A DNA stretch of 55,694 nucleotides from an uncultured Rhodospirillaceae bacterium (GCA_937927415.1 CALBDS010000029.1:1-55694); one strand, 5' to 3'. Positions 7,995 to 16,826 are shown, numbered from the stretch's first letter. Translations and numbers: made by a program. The notes: a model not told the origin generated them from the letters alone.

Positions 7995-8906
7995 TCACGC
8001 CGGGGCGTGTTCCGCAACGATGTCGGCGGCGCGGTAGCCCTGGATGTAGAGAAGGGCGGTGAGGTCGCCGTGGTCGATGCGGGCGCGGGCCTGAGCCGCC
8101 ACCGCCGGCTTGGCGTGGTACGCCACCCCCAGCCCGGCGGCCAGCAGCATGGGCAGGTCGTTGGCGCCGTCGCCCACGGTCATGGTTTCCGGCATCGGCA
8201 CGCGCTGGGCACCGGCGTAGCGCAGCAGGGCTTCCAGCTTGCTGTCGCGGTCGAGGATGGGTTCGGTGGGCCGCCCGGTCAGGGCGCTGTCCGCGATCTC
8301 CAGCCCGTTGCCCTGGTCCTCGTGGAAACCGACCCACTCGCGCACCCGCCCGGTGAAGCAGGTGAAGCCCCCCGACACCAGCACGCAATAGGCACCATTG
8401 GCGCGCATGGTGGCGACCAGTGCCCTGGCCCCCGGCATCAGGGTGGCGCGGCTCCACACCGTGTCCAGGGTGGCTTCCGGCAGCCCCTTCAGCAGCGCCA
8501 CCCGTTCGCGCAAGGCCCCCTTGAAATCGATCTCGCCGTTCATGGCGCGGGCGGTGATGGCGGCGATGTGGTCCTTTTTTCCGACGTAATCGCCCAGCTC
8601 GTCCAGCATCTCCTGTTCGATGATGGTGGATTCCATGTCGGCGACCAGCAGCCGCTTGCGCCGGGCGGCGGAAAGCTGGGCCACCGTGTCCACCGGCTGG
8701 CCGTCCACGATGGGGCGCACCGCGGCTTCGGCCTGTTCCGGGGCCAGCCCGTCGAAGGGAAGGTCGCAGGCCACCCCCGGCGCCAGCCACACAGGGGGCG
8801 CCACATCCCCGCCCAGGGCCTTGAGGGCGGACCGCGCCCCCTCGGCCAGGGCGTCGGTCAGGCAGGGGGCGGCGGGATTGGCGATGAGCGTCAGGACGGC
8901 GTTCAT
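7995..8906 (-). CDS. serB: Phosphoserine phosphatase SerB
   Basis: The 303-residue enzyme hydrolyses O-phosphoserine to serine, the last step of the serine biosynthesis pathway. The HAD-superfamily catalytic motif is DMESTIIEQEMLDELGDYVG near residues 91-110, the alphaproteobacterial form of DxDST. Motif II is in VLVSGGFTCFTG and the Mg-binding motif III is TVGDGANDLPMLLAAGLG. The N-terminal 80 residues are the degenerate ACT-like region of long SerB proteins. The gene is divergent from the hybrid kinase, with 243 bp between the starts. This length and motif set match the family well. Confidence 0.95.
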   Translation of the reverse strand: MNAVLTLIANPAAPCLTDALAEGARSALKALGGDVAPPVWLAPGVACDLPFDGLAPEQAEAAVRPIVDGQPVDTVAQLSAARRKRLLVADMESTIIEQEMLDELGDYVGKKDHIAAITARAMNGEIDFKGALRERVALLKGLPEATLDTVWSRATLMPGARALVATMRANGAYCVLVSGGFTCFTGRVREWVGFHEDQGNGLEIADSALTGRPTEPILDRDSKLEALLRYAGAQRVPMPETMTVGDGANDLPMLLAAGLGVAYHAKPAVAAQARARIDHGDLTALLYIQGYRAADIVAEHAPA

Positions 8907-9149
8907 GAAGGTCGGACCCGGCGGTGATGGTCGGTCATGCGGATGGCTGCACCCCTATCACAAGCGGGGCCGCGGACAAAAGGACGTTGGGACGGGCACC
9001 GGCCCGGCCCGCCGGTCTGCCGGTGTTTAACGGCGTTTAAACGGCCCGCCGATGCCGGGGCACGGTGGTTGTCTGTTCAGTCTACGCGCGGTTGTGGTAT
9101 CGTGCCGCGTTTCCGTGACAGTTTTGCCGACGATGGCCCGGAGGGTCGA

Positions 9150-12100
9150 GTGAGCGACGAGTTTCTGTTCGCCGATGAGGAGCCGGGGCCGGACACCGCC
9201 CCGCTGTCGGCGCCAGATACCCCGCCCGACCCGGTGGCCCCATGGCTGATCCTGATCGTCGATGACGATCCCGCCATCCACGCCACCACCAAGATGGTGC
9301 TGCGCGGCTTCTCCTTCGAAGGGCGCCCGGCCCATTTCCTGTCCGCCGCCACCGCGGCGGAGGCGCGCACCATCCTGGCCGACCATCCCGGCATCGCCGT
9401 GGTGCTGCTGGACGTGGTGATGGAATCCGACGACGCCGGCCTGCGTCTGGTCCGCCACATCCGCAACGAGATGGGCAACCGTCGGGTCCGCATCATCCTG
9501 CGCACCGGCCAGCCGGGGCAGGCGCCCGAACGGGACGTCATCCTCAACTACGACATCAACGACTACAAATCCAAGACCGAGCTGACGGCGCAGAAGCTGT
9601 TCACCTCGGTGGTGGCGGCGCTGCGCGGGTATCAGGACATTTCCGCCATCGAACAGCACCGCCAGGGGCTGGAACGCATCCTCAACGCCTCGTCCGCCCT
9701 GTTGGACAAGCGCACGGTGGCGGCCTTCGTCGCCGGGGTCACCGAACGGATCGAAGAGGTCTTTCCCGCCCTGACCGGCGCGCTGCTGTGCCTGCGCCCG
9801 CTGCCCGGTGCCGACGCGGTGGACGGGGTGAGCTATGATGCGCCGGTGCTGGCGCTGGGCGGCAGCGGCGCCTTTGCCGGGCTGGACGGGCAGGCGGTGG
9901 GGGCCGGGGTGGATCCGGCCCTGGCGGAACAGGTGACGGCAGCCATGGCGGCGGTGCGCCACCGCTGCGAACGCACCCACACCATCCTGGTGTTCCGCTC
10001 CTCCTCCACCCGCCACGACGTGGCGTTCCTGCTGACCCACCCCCACCCGCCGACCGAGGACGAGCGGCGGTTGCTGGAGGTGTTCTGTTCCAAGGTGGCG
10101 GTCGGTTTCGACAACGTGCATCTGTACGAGGAACTGGCGTCCCTGAACCGCAGCCTGGAAGATCAGGTGGCCGACCGCACCCGCGCGCTGGTGGAGGCGA
10201 CCCGCGCCGCCGAAGCCGCCCGCGCCGAGGCCGAAGCCGCCAACCAGGCGAAATCCCTGTTCCTGGCCACCATGAGCCACGAGATCCGCACGCCGATGAA
10301 CGGGGTGCAGGGGATGCTGGAGCTGCTGGAATACACTCCCCTCAGCGCCGAGCAGCGCGAACTGGTGGCGGTGGTGCGGGATTCCGCCGGATCGCTGCTG
10401 ACCATCATCAACGACATCCTCGATTTCTCGAAGATCGAGGCGGGGCGGCTGGATCTGGAACGGGTGCCGGTGTCGCTGGCCCAGGTGGTCGAGGGGGTGG
10501 CCGACACCCTGGCGCCGGAAGCGCGCAAGAAGGATCTGGCCCTCATCACCTACATCGATCCCGACCTGCCGGCGGCGGTGATGGGCGATCCGGTGCGGCT
10601 GCGGCAGGTGCTGTTCAACATCGCCGGCAACGCGGTGAAGTTCACCGATGCCGGCTCGGTCAAGATCCGGGCGGAACTGATCTCGCTGATCGGCGGGCAG
10701 GTGACGGTGGGCATTTCGGTGATCGACACCGGCATCGGCATTTCCCGCGATGTGCAGGCCCGCCTGTTCCGCCCGTTCTCCCAGGCCGAGGCCTCCACCA
10801 CCCGCCGGTTCGGCGGCACCGGGCTGGGGCTGTCCATCTGCCGCCGCATCGCCGAGTTGCTGGGCGGGGAGATCGGGGTGGAAAGCGAGCCGGGGAAGGG
10901 GTCCAGCTTCTGGTTCACCTTCACCGCCGATCTGGTCCCGGCCGACGCCCTGCCCGCGGACGAGGCCGAGGAGCGCGCGGGTGACGCCGGGCTGCGGGGG
11001 CTGACGCTGCTGGTGGTCGATCCCGAAGCCGACGAACGCCGTTTCCTCGCCCGCTACGCCGCGGCCGAAGGGGCCACGGTGCTGGAAGCCCCCGATGCCC
11101 TGGACGCCGCCCGCCTGCTGGCCGGCGGTTCCCACCCCGATGCGGTGGTGGTGGCGGAAGAGGCCGATGTGGACGGGCTGCGTTGCGAACGCGCCCTGCT
11201 GGATGCCGGGCTGGTGCTGGTCACGCCCCAGGTGGTGCCGCCGGAGGTGGGCGGGGCCGCGGTGGTGCCGCGCCCGGTGCGGCGCACGCAACTGGTGCGC
11301 GCGGTCCAGGTGGCGACGGGCCGCCGTCCGCCGGAACCCGAACGCCCTGCCGCCCGGGCCAGTGCCGTCACCGCCGCCGGCCGCGTGCCGACGGTGGCGG
11401 AGGCCGAAGCCGCCGGCCGTCTGATCCTGGTGGCGGAGGACCACCCCACCAACCGTCAGGTGATCCTGCGCCAGCTTGCCCTGCTGGGCCACGCGGCGGA
11501 GGTGGGCAACGACGGGCGCGAGGCGCTGGCCCTGTGGCGCACCGGGCGGTTCGCCCTGCTGCTGACCGATTGCCAGATGCCGGAAATGGACGGTTTCGCC
11601 CTGACCACCGCCATCCGGGCGGAGGAAGCGGCGCTGGGCACCCACACTCCCATCATCGCCATCACCGCCAACGCCATGGAAGGGGAAGCGCAGAAATGCC
11701 TTGCCGCCGGCATGGACGACAGCGTGTCCAAGCCGGTGGAGATCAACCACCTGCGGCGCATCCTCGACCGTTACCTGCCGCCGCGCGGCTGCGCCCCGGC
11801 CCCGGTGCCGGAACCCGCGCCGGTTCCGCTGCCGGTGCCCGTGCGGGCCGAGGCTGCGCCCCTCGACCTTGGCGCCCTGACGGCCCTGTTCGACGGCGAC
11901 GACAGTTTCGTGGTGCCGCTGCTGGGGGAATTCCTGTCGTCCAACCGCGCGACCCAGGCCCGGCTGGAAGCGGCCCTGGCGGTTCAGGACTGGGACGAGG
12001 TGCGGCAGGCGGGGCACAAGCTGGCCGGCTCATCCCGCACGGTGGGCGCCCACGCTCTGGCCGCGATGGGTGATGCCATCGAACGCGCGGCGCTGGGCGG

Positions 12101-12182
12101 GACGGTCGATGGCATCGGCGCGATGGTCGTCCAGGCGGCGGCGGAACTGCGCCGCATCGGCGACTACGTTGAGGCCCTGTAA
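9150..12182 (+). CDS. Hybrid histidine kinase: REC-DUF3369-HisKA-HATPase-REC-Hpt
   Basis: The product has 1010 residues from the GTG at 9150, which has GGAGGG 4 bases upstream; the frame is open further upstream but lacks a plausible start. Domain order: N-terminal receiver (about 33-160, phospho-acceptor D88 in LLDVVM), DUF3369 sensor region (about 165-330), a short coiled coil rich in Ala/Glu, HisKA with H377 in MSHEIRTPMNG, an HATPase domain with FGGTGLGLS, a receiver-like domain near residues 612-720 that lacks the acceptor Asp, a true receiver with D807 in LLLTDCQMPEMDG, and a C-terminal Hpt domain with H956 in AGHKLAGSS. This is a complete internal phosphorelay without a membrane segment, so it senses an intracellular or protein-borne signal. 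No output regulator gene is adjacent. It ends at a cluster of hairpins. Confidence 0.9.
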   Translation: MSDEFLFADEEPGPDTAPLSAPDTPPDPVAPWLILIVDDDPAIHATTKMVLRGFSFEGRPAHFLSAATAAEARTILADHPGIAVVLLDVVMESDDAGLRLVRHIRNEMGNRRVRIILRTGQPGQAPERDVILNYDINDYKSKTELTAQKLFTSVVAALRGYQDISAIEQHRQGLERILNASSALLDKRTVAAFVAGVTERIEEVFPALTGALLCLRPLPGADAVDGVSYDAPVLALGGSGAFAGLDGQAVGAGVDPALAEQVTAAMAAVRHRCERTHTILVFRSSSTRHDVAFLLTHPHPPTEDERRLLEVFCSKVAVGFDNVHLYEELASLNRSLEDQVADRTRALVEATRAAEAARAEAEAANQAKSLFLATMSHEIRTPMNGVQGMLELLEYTPLSAEQRELVAVVRDSAGSLLTIINDILDFSKIEAGRLDLERVPVSLAQVVEGVADTLAPEARKKDLALITYIDPDLPAAVMGDPVRLRQVLFNIAGNAVKFTDAGSVKIRAELISLIGGQVTVGISVIDTGIGISRDVQARLFRPFSQAEASTTRRFGGTGLGLSICRRIAELLGGEIGVESEPGKGSSFWFTFTADLVPADALPADEAEERAGDAGLRGLTLLVVDPEADERRFLARYAAAEGATVLEAPDALDAARLLAGGSHPDAVVVAEEADVDGLRCERALLDAGLVLVTPQVVPPEVGGAAVVPRPVRRTQLVRAVQVATGRRPPEPERPAARASAVTAAGRVPTVAEAEAAGRLILVAEDHPTNRQVILRQLALLGHAAEVGNDGREALALWRTGRFALLLTDCQMPEMDGFALTTAIRAEEAALGTHTPIIAITANAMEGEAQKCLAAGMDDSVSKPVEINHLRRILDRYLPPRGCAPAPVPEPAPVPLPVPVRAEAAPLDLGALTALFDGDDSFVVPLLGEFLSSNRATQARLEAALAVQDWDEVRQAGHKLAGSSRTVGAHALAAMGDAIERAALGGTVDGIGAMVVQAAAELRRIGDYVEAL

Positions 12183-12188
12183 GCCTTT

Positions 12189-12306
12189 GTCGAGGGGCCA
12201 GCCCCTCGACGCTCCCCGGCAGGGGCGGGTGCCCCTGCACCCCATCGATGGGTTCCAAGGGCCGTCCGGCCCTTGGTGGGGGTGTCGGGGGCAAAGCCCC
12301 TGACGG
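12189..12306. repeat. Cluster of five palindromes (REP/BIME-like), probable terminator
   Basis: Consecutive hairpins fill the space between the kinase gene and azlD: 12189-12210 (10-bp perfect stem, 2-base loop), 12219-12238 (8-bp stem), 12241-12252 (CCCATCGATGGG), 12255-12276 (CCAAGGGCC-N4-GGCCCTTGG) and about 12285-12304 (GTCGGGGGC/GCCCCTGAC with one mismatch). The fourth stem recurs exactly at 53678-53699. There is no U-tract. The arrangement lies between convergent genes, as dispersed REP-type elements often do. Confidence 0.7.
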
Positions 12307-12312
12307 GACATC

Positions 12313-12636
12313 TCATAGAAAATTCTGAATCATCATACACACCGCCGTCCCCCCACCCACCGACACCAGCAGGTTGCGGAACGCCAGATGGGCGGCCACG
12401 GTGACCAGCACCCCGGCGGCCTGCGCCACCTGATCCGTCACGGGCGCCTGCCCGGCACTCCAGCCCAGATAGACGATCAGCACCGCCAGCACGGCCGGGG
12501 GAAACAGGTCGGCGAAGATCCGCCGCAGCGACGGGTTGTTCAGCCGGTGGCCGATGAGAAAGGGCAGGAACCGGGCCGGGGCGGTCGCCAGCATCATCAG
12601 CAGGGCGGTCAGTAGGATGGTGGAGTCGATGGTCAT
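12313..12636 (-). CDS. azlD: AzlD-like branched-chain amino acid exporter small subunit
   Basis: The 107-residue product is a small hydrophobic protein with four membrane segments and the AzlD pattern RFLPFLIGHRLNNPSLRRIF near residues 22-41. AzlD pairs with AzlC to export branched-chain amino acids and their analogues. Its ATG starts 1 base after the azlC stop, so the two are co-transcribed and probably translationally coupled. Length and position match the family (about 100-110 residues). Confidence 0.88.
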   Translation of the reverse strand: MTIDSTILLTALLMMLATAPARFLPFLIGHRLNNPSLRRIFADLFPPAVLAVLIVYLGWSAGQAPVTDQVAQAAGVLVTVAAHLAFRNLLVSVGGGTAVCMMIQNFL

Positions 12637-12637
12637 G

Positions 12638-13339
12638 TCAGCCCGCCTTCCGGTTCAGCAGGGCCACCGCCACCAGGGCGGCGGCCATGATCGGCAACAG
12701 GGTGTTGGCGGTGCCGAACAGCGCCGCCCCCACCGCGGCCACCAGCCCGCCCACCAGGGCGGCGCGGCGGGTGGTGGCGGTGCGCACCTGTTCCAGCAGC
12801 AGCACCACGAACAGGGCGGTGAGCGCGAAATCCAGCCCCTTGATCCCCGCCGGCACATAGGATCCGGCCAGCGCCCCCAGGGCACAGCCGATGACCCAAT
12901 AGCCCTGATTGAGCATGGCCACCCGCCACAGGATGCCGGGGTGGCGCACATCCTCCCGCCCCGGTCCGGCGGCGGCCAGCACGGCGTATGTCTCGTCGGT
13001 CAGGGCGAAGGCGAAATAGCTCTTGGCCGCGGTCCAGCCGCGGAAACGGTCGAGAAAGGCCAGACCGTACAGCGCGTGCCGGGCGTTCATGGTGAGGGTG
13101 GCGAGGGCTATTTCCAGCGGCCCCTGTCCCGCCGCCAGCATGGCCGCGGCCATGAACTGCGACGCGCCGGCATAGACCACCAGCCCCAGCAGCGGTGCTC
13201 CCAGCGGGTCCAGCCCCCGCTGCACCCACAGCACACCAAAGCCCATGCCGATGGGCACATAGCCCACCAGAATGGGCAGGCTGAGCACGAACGCCCGCCG
13301 CCACAGCGGCGCGGGCAGGTCCAGGGCGTGGTCGGTCAT
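12638..13339 (-). CDS. azlC: AzlC-like branched-chain amino acid exporter large subunit
   Basis: The product has 233 residues when started at the ATG at 13339; an in-frame extension upstream is not expected in the family. The AzlC signature is present near the N-terminus (LPILVGYVPIGMGFGVLWVQ) and in QFMAAAMLAAGQGPLEIALAT and NARHALYGLAF. There are about six to seven membrane segments. With AzlD it forms an inner-membrane exporter for branched-chain amino acids. The AraC-type gene lies 70 bp upstream on the same strand and is the probable regulator, as is common for azlCD loci. Confidence 0.9.
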   Translation of the reverse strand: MTDHALDLPAPLWRRAFVLSLPILVGYVPIGMGFGVLWVQRGLDPLGAPLLGLVVYAGASQFMAAAMLAAGQGPLEIALATLTMNARHALYGLAFLDRFRGWTAAKSYFAFALTDETYAVLAAAGPGREDVRHPGILWRVAMLNQGYWVIGCALGALAGSYVPAGIKGLDFALTALFVVLLLEQVRTATTRRAALVGGLVAAVGAALFGTANTLLPIMAAALVAVALLNRKAG

Positions 13340-13409
13340 GGATGTTTCGATCGGGTCGGAGTGCACGGAAAAGGCGTGGTTTGGACTGTGCCCACTTCCA
13401 TCGGTTTCC

Positions 13410-14264
13410 TCAACGGCCTTGATGCCGCTGGGCAACGGCGCGGGACAGGCGGCCGGGGGGCAGGCCGTAGCAGCGTTGGAACAGCCGGGTCATGTGGGCC
13501 TGATCGGCAAAACCCGCGGCGGCGGCGGCCTCGGCCAACGGCACCCCGGCATGCAGCAGATCCCGCGCCCGCGCCAGCCGCATCTGCACCTGAAAGGCGT
13601 GGGGCGGCAGGCCATAGGCCGCACGGAACGCCCGCAACAGGCGGAAACGCCCGGCCCCGGTGGCGGTTTCCAAATCGGCCAGGGTCACCGGCTCGGGCGC
13701 CCGGTCGGCCAGAACCGCCCGCACCCGGCGGGCCAGACCGGCATCGCCGCGGTGCGCCGCGGGCGGCGGGATGCGGACGGCGTGGCGGGCGATGAGGGCG
13801 CCCAGAGCCTCCGTCCCCAGCACCTCGGCCCGCAGCCCGTCCCCCTCGGCGGCAAAGGTGGTGAAGAAGGCGGTCAGGCGGGCGGTGACGGCGGGGTCTT
13901 CCACCACGCCGCTGGGGAAATCGGGCGGGGTGCCGGACGGCCCGCCCAGCCCGGCGGCCAGATCCGCCAGGACGGGTGCCGGAATCTGCATGGTCCAATA
14001 GGTCCACCCGTCTTCGTCCGCCTCGCCGGTGTGGATTTCGCCCGGTGCGGCCAGACAGACGGTGCCCGCCGGGGCCGCCAGACGGGTGCGGCCATAGCGG
14101 AAACGGTTGGTCCCCCGCGTCACCACGCCGACAGTGAAATCCTCGTGGAAATGGGGGGCGAAGCGGCGGTGGCGGTAATCGGCGCGCAGAACGTCGATGC
14201 CGCCGAACAGCCCGGCGGCCCGCCACAGCCGCAGCGATCCGGTCCCGTCCGCTGCTCCGCTCAT
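13410..14264 (-). CDS. AraC family transcriptional regulator, probable azlCD regulator
   Basis: The product has 284 residues from the ATG at 14264, which overlaps the methyltransferase stop (ATGA). The N-terminal cupin sensor domain includes HFHEDFTVGVVTRG near residues 38-51 and HTGEADEDGW. The C-terminal AraC DNA-binding domain has two helix-turn-helix units; the second contains AGFADQAHMTRLFQRCYG, the classical AraC signature. A much longer open frame extends upstream in this frame but is a shadow of the methyltransferase gene. Regulators of this type commonly control azlCD exporters and respond to amino acids or their analogues; the effector is not known here. Confidence 0.88.
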   Translation of the reverse strand: MSGAADGTGSLRLWRAAGLFGGIDVLRADYRHRRFAPHFHEDFTVGVVTRGTNRFRYGRTRLAAPAGTVCLAAPGEIHTGEADEDGWTYWTMQIPAPVLADLAAGLGGPSGTPPDFPSGVVEDPAVTARLTAFFTTFAAEGDGLRAEVLGTEALGALIARHAVRIPPPAAHRGDAGLARRVRAVLADRAPEPVTLADLETATGAGRFRLLRAFRAAYGLPPHAFQVQMRLARARDLLHAGVPLAEAAAAAGFADQAHMTRLFQRCYGLPPGRLSRAVAQRHQGR

Positions 14265-15046
14265 GCCCGCTCCGTTTCTCCGGCCCGCGCGGTGGCGCGG
14301 TAGAAGGTATAGGTGATGACCCCCGTCGGCCCCTCCGCCACCGCGTCCAGATCGGCCAGCCCGCCGGCGTGCTCGTCCGCATCGACGGCGCCGGCCACCA
14401 TGGGCACGATGATGCGCCGGGTGAATCCCGCGCGCAACGCCGGGGATCCGGCGTCGGCGAACACCGTGCGCGGCTCCACCCGCACATCGGTGAACCCCGC
14501 GGTGGTCAGCAATCCATGGAGCCGCCGCCCGATGTCCGGGTCGCCACCCAGCCGCCGCTGCGCCGTCACCAGCGCGTTCCACGCCGCCAGCGCCGCCGGG
14601 GTTTCGGGAAAGACGCGGCAGGATCCGTGATCGCCCTCCACCACCGTGACGCCGCCCCCCGGCCGGATGCAGCGGCGCAGCACCGCCAGCGCCGCCGCCG
14701 GGTCGGCCAGATGCTCCAGCAGGAAACAGACGAAGCCATGGTCGAAGCCGCCGGCGGGCAGGGGCGTGGTGTGCAGATCCCCGTTGCGCCACGTCACCCG
14801 GTCGCCGGGGCAGGCGGTGCGCGCCGCCGCCAGTTGCCCGGCGTCGATGTCCAGGGCGGTGATGTGGATGCCGGGGTGGCGGGCCAGCAGGGCCGCCGTC
14901 TGGCGCCCGGTGCCGCACCCCGGCTCCAGCATATGGGTGCCGGGGGGAAAGGACAGGCCGTCGTGGATCAGGAATTCCAGGATCGCCGCCTGATCGGCCA
15001 GCCGCTCCGCCTCCCGCACCGAATAGCCGTGGACGTACCCGTTCAT
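14261..15046 (-). CDS. Class I SAM-dependent methyltransferase
   Basis: The 261-residue product has the SAM-binding motif LEPGCGTGRQT near residues 40-50, an acidic motif II at the end of strand 2 (ITALDIDAGQL) and a motif with GDLHTTPLPAGGFDHGF. This is a methyltransferase_11/25 type domain; the C-terminal third carries the substrate region and gives no recognisable specificity. The ATG at 15046 has GGAGG 6-10 bases upstream. The stop overlaps the AraC regulator start, so both are probably in one transcript with azlCD downstream. Substrate unknown. Confidence 0.85.
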   Translation of the reverse strand: MNGYVHGYSVREAERLADQAAILEFLIHDGLSFPPGTHMLEPGCGTGRQTAALLARHPGIHITALDIDAGQLAAARTACPGDRVTWRNGDLHTTPLPAGGFDHGFVCFLLEHLADPAAALAVLRRCIRPGGGVTVVEGDHGSCRVFPETPAALAAWNALVTAQRRLGGDPDIGRRLHGLLTTAGFTDVRVEPRTVFADAGSPALRAGFTRRIIVPMVAGAVDADEHAGGLADLDAVAEGPTGVITYTFYRATARAGETERA

Positions 15047-15122
15047 GATTCCTCCGTCGTCGATGGCGGGGGAAGTCTGCCGCGGCGGGCGGGGGGCGGT
15101 CTTGAACGGAATTGCGGGTCAT

Positions 15123-15242
15123 GCCGGCGTGCGATTTCAATCGCGTGCCGGCCGCCGCGACTGCGGCGGCGCGCCCCCATGGGCGCGAAAAGCCAGCGTG
15201 GCGTTTGAACGCGATACGGCACGCCAATTCATTGGCGTGTCG
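15123..15242. repeat. Cluster of four hairpins downstream of the Crp/Fnr gene
   Basis: Hairpins occur at 15123-15152 (GCCGGC...GCCGGC with an internal mismatch), 15151-15170 (GCCGCCGC-GACT-GCGGCGGC, perfect), 15171-15186 (GCGCCC-CCAT-GGGCGC) and 15217-15242 (CGGCACGCCAAT / ATTGGCGTGTCG, 11 of 12). The last lies 3 bases beyond the Crp/Fnr stop and may end that leftward transcript, though it lacks a U-tract. The stretch 15047-15245 holds no gene that I can support. Confidence 0.6.
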
Positions 15243-15245
15243 GTA

Positions 15246-15929
15246 TCAGCCCACCGCCCGCACGGATTCGGTTAGCGCGGCCAGGGCATCGGCATCGCGC
15301 ACGGCGATGTGGCCGCGGGTCAGGGCCACCAGCCCGCGGCGCTCGAACTCCTTCAACTGGCGGCTGACCACCTCGCGCGCCGTGCCCAGTTCGGCGGCCA
15401 GCGCCTGATGGGTCATGTCCAGCCCGCCCGCCGGCCCGGCCCGGTCCAGCAGCAGCCGGGCCAGACGCAGGTCGATGCGGCCGAACGCCACCTCCTCCAC
15501 CAGCACCATCAGCCCGGTCAGCCGCGCCCCGAACGAGGCGAAGACGAAATCGCGGAACACGGCGGAACAGGCCAGAAGATCATGGAACGGTTGGGAGGCG
15601 ATGGTCACCGCCGCCACATCCGACTCGGCGATACCCTCGGCGCCGTAATCGGTGCGGGTCATCAGGCAGGCGGTGGTCAGGATGCAGGTTTCCCCCCGCG
15701 CCACCCGGTACAGCAGGATCTCCCGCCCGTTTTCCGCCACCATCTGCACGCGGATCGAGCCGTCCAGCAGCAGCATGAAATGACGGCACAGGGCGCCGGG
15801 GGTGAACAGCACCGTTCCACGTGGAACAAGCAGGCGCTGGGCCTGGGCGCGCAGCAGGGCCAGCGCCGCCGGCTCCAGCGCCGTCAGCGCCGGAAAGGCC
15901 GCCAGCCAGCCGGACTCGTCCCCATCCAT
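15246..15929 (-). CDS. Crp/Fnr family transcriptional regulator
   Basis: The product has 227 residues from the ATG at 15929; a longer in-frame start at 16031 overlaps the MOSC gene and is unlikely. A cyclic-nucleotide-binding-like beta barrel covers about residues 10-125 and a Crp-type helix-turn-helix lies near 160-200 (ALAAELGTAREVVSRQLKEF). The cAMP phosphate-binding residues are not obvious. Instead the barrel carries C48 (GALCRHF), C82 and C88 (GETCILTTACL), a conserved-looking set that suggests redox or metal sensing; this is an inference. There is no N-terminal Fnr iron-sulfur Cys cluster. The gene follows the MOSC gene by 19 bp and is probably co-transcribed with it. Confidence 0.88.
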   Translation of the reverse strand: MDGDESGWLAAFPALTALEPAALALLRAQAQRLLVPRGTVLFTPGALCRHFMLLLDGSIRVQMVAENGREILLYRVARGETCILTTACLMTRTDYGAEGIAESDVAAVTIASQPFHDLLACSAVFRDFVFASFGARLTGLMVLVEEVAFGRIDLRLARLLLDRAGPAGGLDMTHQALAAELGTAREVVSRQLKEFERRGLVALTRGHIAVRDADALAALTESVRAVG

Positions 15930-15948
15930 GCGCAACCCCGCCGTTCGG

Positions 15949-16713
15949 TCAGACCAGCGACGCCTCCGCCCCGGCGGCGATGGCCCCACCGGCCACCACG
16001 CGGGCATAGACGCCACACTGGGCATGACCATACCCGCGTTTCAGCGTCTGCACCACGTTCAGGTCGCGCACGCCGGTGTGGGGGTTCACCTCGGTTGCGG
16101 GACAGCGGACGATGGGGGCGACGATCTCCAGCCGGGCGTCGCCGATGCACAGGCTCCGGCCGATCCACGACCGTTCCTCCCACGCGGGCACGCCGTCCAG
16201 CCACAGGTTGGCGCGGAAGCGGTGGGGGGCCACCGGCTGCTTCGCCACCCGCTCGATATCGTGGACGCTGGCCAGATTCAGCACCGACACCAGCGGGTCG
16301 CGGGTGTCGGTGAAGGCGAAGTCGGCCCCCGCCTCCTGGATGCGCGGCACGCCGGGAACGGCACCGGCCATATAGGCGCCGAAGAACTGTTCCACCAGCG
16401 TCCGGCCCATGGGCTGGTCCAGACGCCCGCGCGACACCGGCCGGCCGTTGCGGCGGATCACCAGCATGTGGGTGTCGGCGTCGAAGCTGGTGTCCAGGGC
16501 GGCCAGCCGTTCGTGGCGGTCAAGCGCCAGGAAATCGGTTTTGGGGCGCCATCCCCCGTCTTCCGGCAGCCCGACCTCGGCGGTCACGGTGCCCATCAGC
16601 AAGGCGTAATGGCGGTCCAGCGGCAGGCCCAGCCCCGCGGTCAGCGTGGTGTCGGGCATTTCTTGCGCGCTCAGCCCCTTCACGGGATAGCGCAGGATCT
16701 TGGCAACGATCAT
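15949..16713 (-). CDS. MOSC domain protein
   Basis: The 254-residue product has an N-terminal MOSC beta-barrel domain (RYPVKGLSAQEM near residues 8-19 and LPLDRHYALL) and a C-terminal MOSC domain with the conserved cysteine in IVRCPATEVNP (near residue 205). MOSC proteins are related to the molybdenum cofactor sulfurase C-terminus and to mARC and YcbX/YiiM, which carry sulfur or reduce N-hydroxylated compounds. No ferredoxin domain is fused. It is upstream of the Crp/Fnr regulator in the same direction. The 113 bp before it contain TTGACATATGTATAA on the coding strand, a possible -35 region, with low confidence. Confidence 0.88.
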   Translation of the reverse strand: MIVAKILRYPVKGLSAQEMPDTTLTAGLGLPLDRHYALLMGTVTAEVGLPEDGGWRPKTDFLALDRHERLAALDTSFDADTHMLVIRRNGRPVSRGRLDQPMGRTLVEQFFGAYMAGAVPGVPRIQEAGADFAFTDTRDPLVSVLNLASVHDIERVAKQPVAPHRFRANLWLDGVPAWEERSWIGRSLCIGDARLEIVAPIVRCPATEVNPHTGVRDLNVVQTLKRGYGHAQCGVYARVVAGGAIAAGAEASLV

Positions 16714-16826
16714 GGTGGCACGGGTGAACAGAGGGTCCGCTAACTGTCGGTTCCTTTATACATATGTCAACAGGCCAGACGGTCATCGCATTTCGCAGTG
16801 GCAAAAAAAACATCCCACCCATTCCA

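Noticed and set aside
9027..12017. 996-residue antisense frame over the hybrid kinase
   Set aside because: Same composition artefact; no domain, and the sense strand encodes clear kinase domains.
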